From contig NZ_JAQNCS010000011.1 in the NCBI RefSeq assembly GCF_049472655.1, positions 1-64,000 on the forward strand: a DNA stretch of 64,000 bases, given 5' to 3'. The position numbers were made by a program, and so were the translations under genes. Source of the stretch: Deferribacter abyssi. Its GTDB lineage: Bacteria; Chrysiogenota; Deferribacteres; Deferribacterales; Deferribacteraceae. The notes under the pieces are model-generated. The model ran no database searches. It worked only from the letters and a program-made list of their open reading frames with translations, and was not told the origin of the DNA. Within the stretch, counting starts at the first letter, position 1. The number at the start of each line of letters is the position of its first letter. Below are positions 62,968 to 64,000 of this stretch, piece by piece.

Positions 62968-63453
62968 TTACTCTTCTATTCCAAGCTCTTTGAAGAGCTT
63001 TTCCCTTTTATCTTTGTCCTCTATTAATTCGGTTATTCTCTTTCTAAATTCCGGAATATTGCCAAGAGGCCCTTTCACCGCTTTAAGGGCGTCTCTTATC
63101 TCTTTCAATTTTTTCAATTCTGGTATCTTTCCCACTATAGCATCCGGTTCAAAGTCTTTCATGGTTTTAAAATCCAAACTAATCGTCATTTCTGCTTCTG
63201 GGTCATCACTTAACTTATTCTTTACTACCATATCAACTTTTACGTCCATCTCTTTTAACACATCATCAAAATTATCCTTGTTGATATTTATAGTTTCCCT
63301 ATCTTCTACCGGAGTATCATCGGGTCTTCCAGTAAAATCACTCATTACTAATACTTTAAGAGGAAGTTCAACCTCTTCCTGCGCATCACCTGTTGCTGGT
63401 TTATAAACTATATTTACCCTTTCTTTTGGTGCAACTGAGCCTTCTTTTGCCAT
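62968..63453 (-). CDS. tssB: T6SS sheath small subunit TssB
   Basis: The 161-residue protein starts VAPKERVNIVYKPATGDAQEEVELPLKVLVMSDFTG and continues with VEDRETININKDNFDDVLKEM, the TssB pattern. It pairs with TssC in the contractile sheath. It has an AGGAGG site and lies just before tssC. T6SS-i type sequence. Confidence 0.96.
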   Translation of the reverse strand: MAKEGSVAPKERVNIVYKPATGDAQEEVELPLKVLVMSDFTGRPDDTPVEDRETININKDNFDDVLKEMDVKVDMVVKNKLSDDPEAEMTISLDFKTMKDFEPDAIVGKIPELKKLKEIRDALKAVKGPLGNIPEFRKRITELIEDKDKREKLFKELGIEE

Positions 63454-63483
63454 AATGTCCTCCTTATATTTTTTCGTTTGTTA

Positions 63484-64000
63484 TTAAACAAACTCAATTG
63501 CTACTGCTGGATTTAAAAAAGAGAGTTTATACAAAATTCTCTCCTCCATTTCTTTATATTCATCCCTTCCCATGCTTCTGACAGCTTTAAGAGCAACCTC
63601 AAGAGCCTTTACACATATATCCGGTGACCATTCTTCTAATTTATATTCTTCAATGACTTTTAACAGTTTTTGAACATAAGGCATAAGCAAATCTGTTTTC
63701 TTGATTTTCAACAGAAAATTGCAGATTTCGATATACCACAAAAATCTTTCGTATTCGCATGCTGCTTCTTCTATGCATTTTTTAAAATCTAAAAGAGCTC
63801 CTGTTAGTTGTTTGTTTTTCACCTTTTCTTGAATCCCTTTCATAACTTCACTAATTTTTTGGGCTGTTTTATCATCTGTAGCTCCTGTTGTGGAAGATTC
63901 ATCCTGACTCCCTTTCTTCTTAATTTCCCTTAACCATTCTAAAGTAAACTCATCTGCAAAAGGTGTCCCATCAGAAAAAGAAAGCTTTTCTATCCCAGGC
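63484..64000 (-). CDS. tssA: T6SS protein TssA, C-terminal part (cut by window end)
   Basis: The frame stays open from the stop at 63484 to the last base of the window, so at least 171 residues are present and the gene continues beyond it. The visible part reads GTPFADEFTLEWLRE, then a Ser/Thr/Lys-rich linker, then a helical domain (TGALLDFKKCIEEAACEYERFLWY; LEEWSPDICVKALEVALKAV) as in TssA/ImpA/VasJ proteins, which cap or coordinate the sheath. The internal ATG at 63843 is not the start. Confidence 0.85.
   Translation of the reverse strand, partial: PGIEKLSFSDGTPFADEFTLEWLREIKKKGSQDESSTTGATDDKTAQKISEVMKGIQEKVKNKQLTGALLDFKKCIEEAACEYERFLWYIEICNFLLKIKKTDLLMPYVQKLLKVIEEYKLEEWSPDICVKALEVALKAVRSMGRDEYKEMEERILYKLSFLNPAVAIEFV

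Noticed and set aside
46229..64000. Duplicate of the tRNA-Arg 3' end as an attR site
   Set aside because: I found no second copy of the 3' tRNA segment within the window; it could lie beyond 64000.
1..64000. CRISPR arrays, rRNA genes, prophage genes
   Set aside because: No regularly spaced repeats, rRNA-like sequence or phage structural genes other than the T6SS components were seen.

Overview
The window is AT-rich DNA from a Gram-negative bacterium with type IV pili, a pyruvate-like indolepyruvate:ferredoxin oxidoreductase, carboxyspermidine-type polyamine synthesis and a contact-dependent type VI secretion system (T6SS). The gene mix and low GC look like the Deferribacterota (Deferribacter/Calditerrivibrio/Flexistipes relatives). 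That assignment is an inference from gene content, not a database result. Nearly everything is on the minus strand; the clear exceptions are a sensor pair at 33.6-37.1 kb and one tRNA.

Region 1 (1-24.6 kb, minus) is a run of about 28 tightly packed genes that may be read largely from one sigma70-type promoter before hfq. In transcription order it holds hfq, a DUF4416 gene, a GGDEF cyclase, a helical-repeat protein, an FtsB-like septum protein, xseA, greA, an NtrC-type sigma54 activator, pgsA, a DUF362 ferredoxin-like protein, plsY, the riboflavin genes (ribD, ribE, ribBA, ribH), nusB, two small genes, tldD, a YhaM-like exonuclease, uraA-upp, a DUF502 membrane protein, aroE, and the type IV pilus motor genes pilB-pilT-pilC with a PilS-like kinase.

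Region 2 (24.7-33.6 kb, minus) carries arginine decarboxylase plus carboxynorspermidine dehydrogenase and decarboxylase, a split LysO exporter, phenylacetate-CoA ligase and the two IOR subunits. Divergent from it (33.6-37.1 kb, plus) is a periplasmic binding protein translationally coupled to a large multi-TM histidine kinase; its position suggests it senses an aromatic amino acid or related ligand.

Region 3 (37.2-46.2 kb, minus) looks like one operon: response regulator, reduced histidine kinase, small exported protein, PilY1 tip adhesin with a VWA domain, four minor-pilin/pseudopilin genes, and galE. It supplies the tip and priming complex of the pilus whose motors are in region 1.

Region 4 (46.2-64 kb) begins with tRNA-Arg(CCT) and about 600 bp of transposase debris, then a T6SS cluster in the order tssA (cut by the window end), tssB, tssC, hcp, tssE, tssF, tssG, tssH/clpV, DUF3540, DUF2169-pentapeptide giant, vgrG, pentapeptide protein, DUF4150 PAAR-like. 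The membrane-complex genes tssJ/K/L/M are not in the window. The most unusual items are a VgrG ending in 21 uninterrupted heptads and the duplicated pentapeptide module. I saw no obvious toxin or immunity gene.
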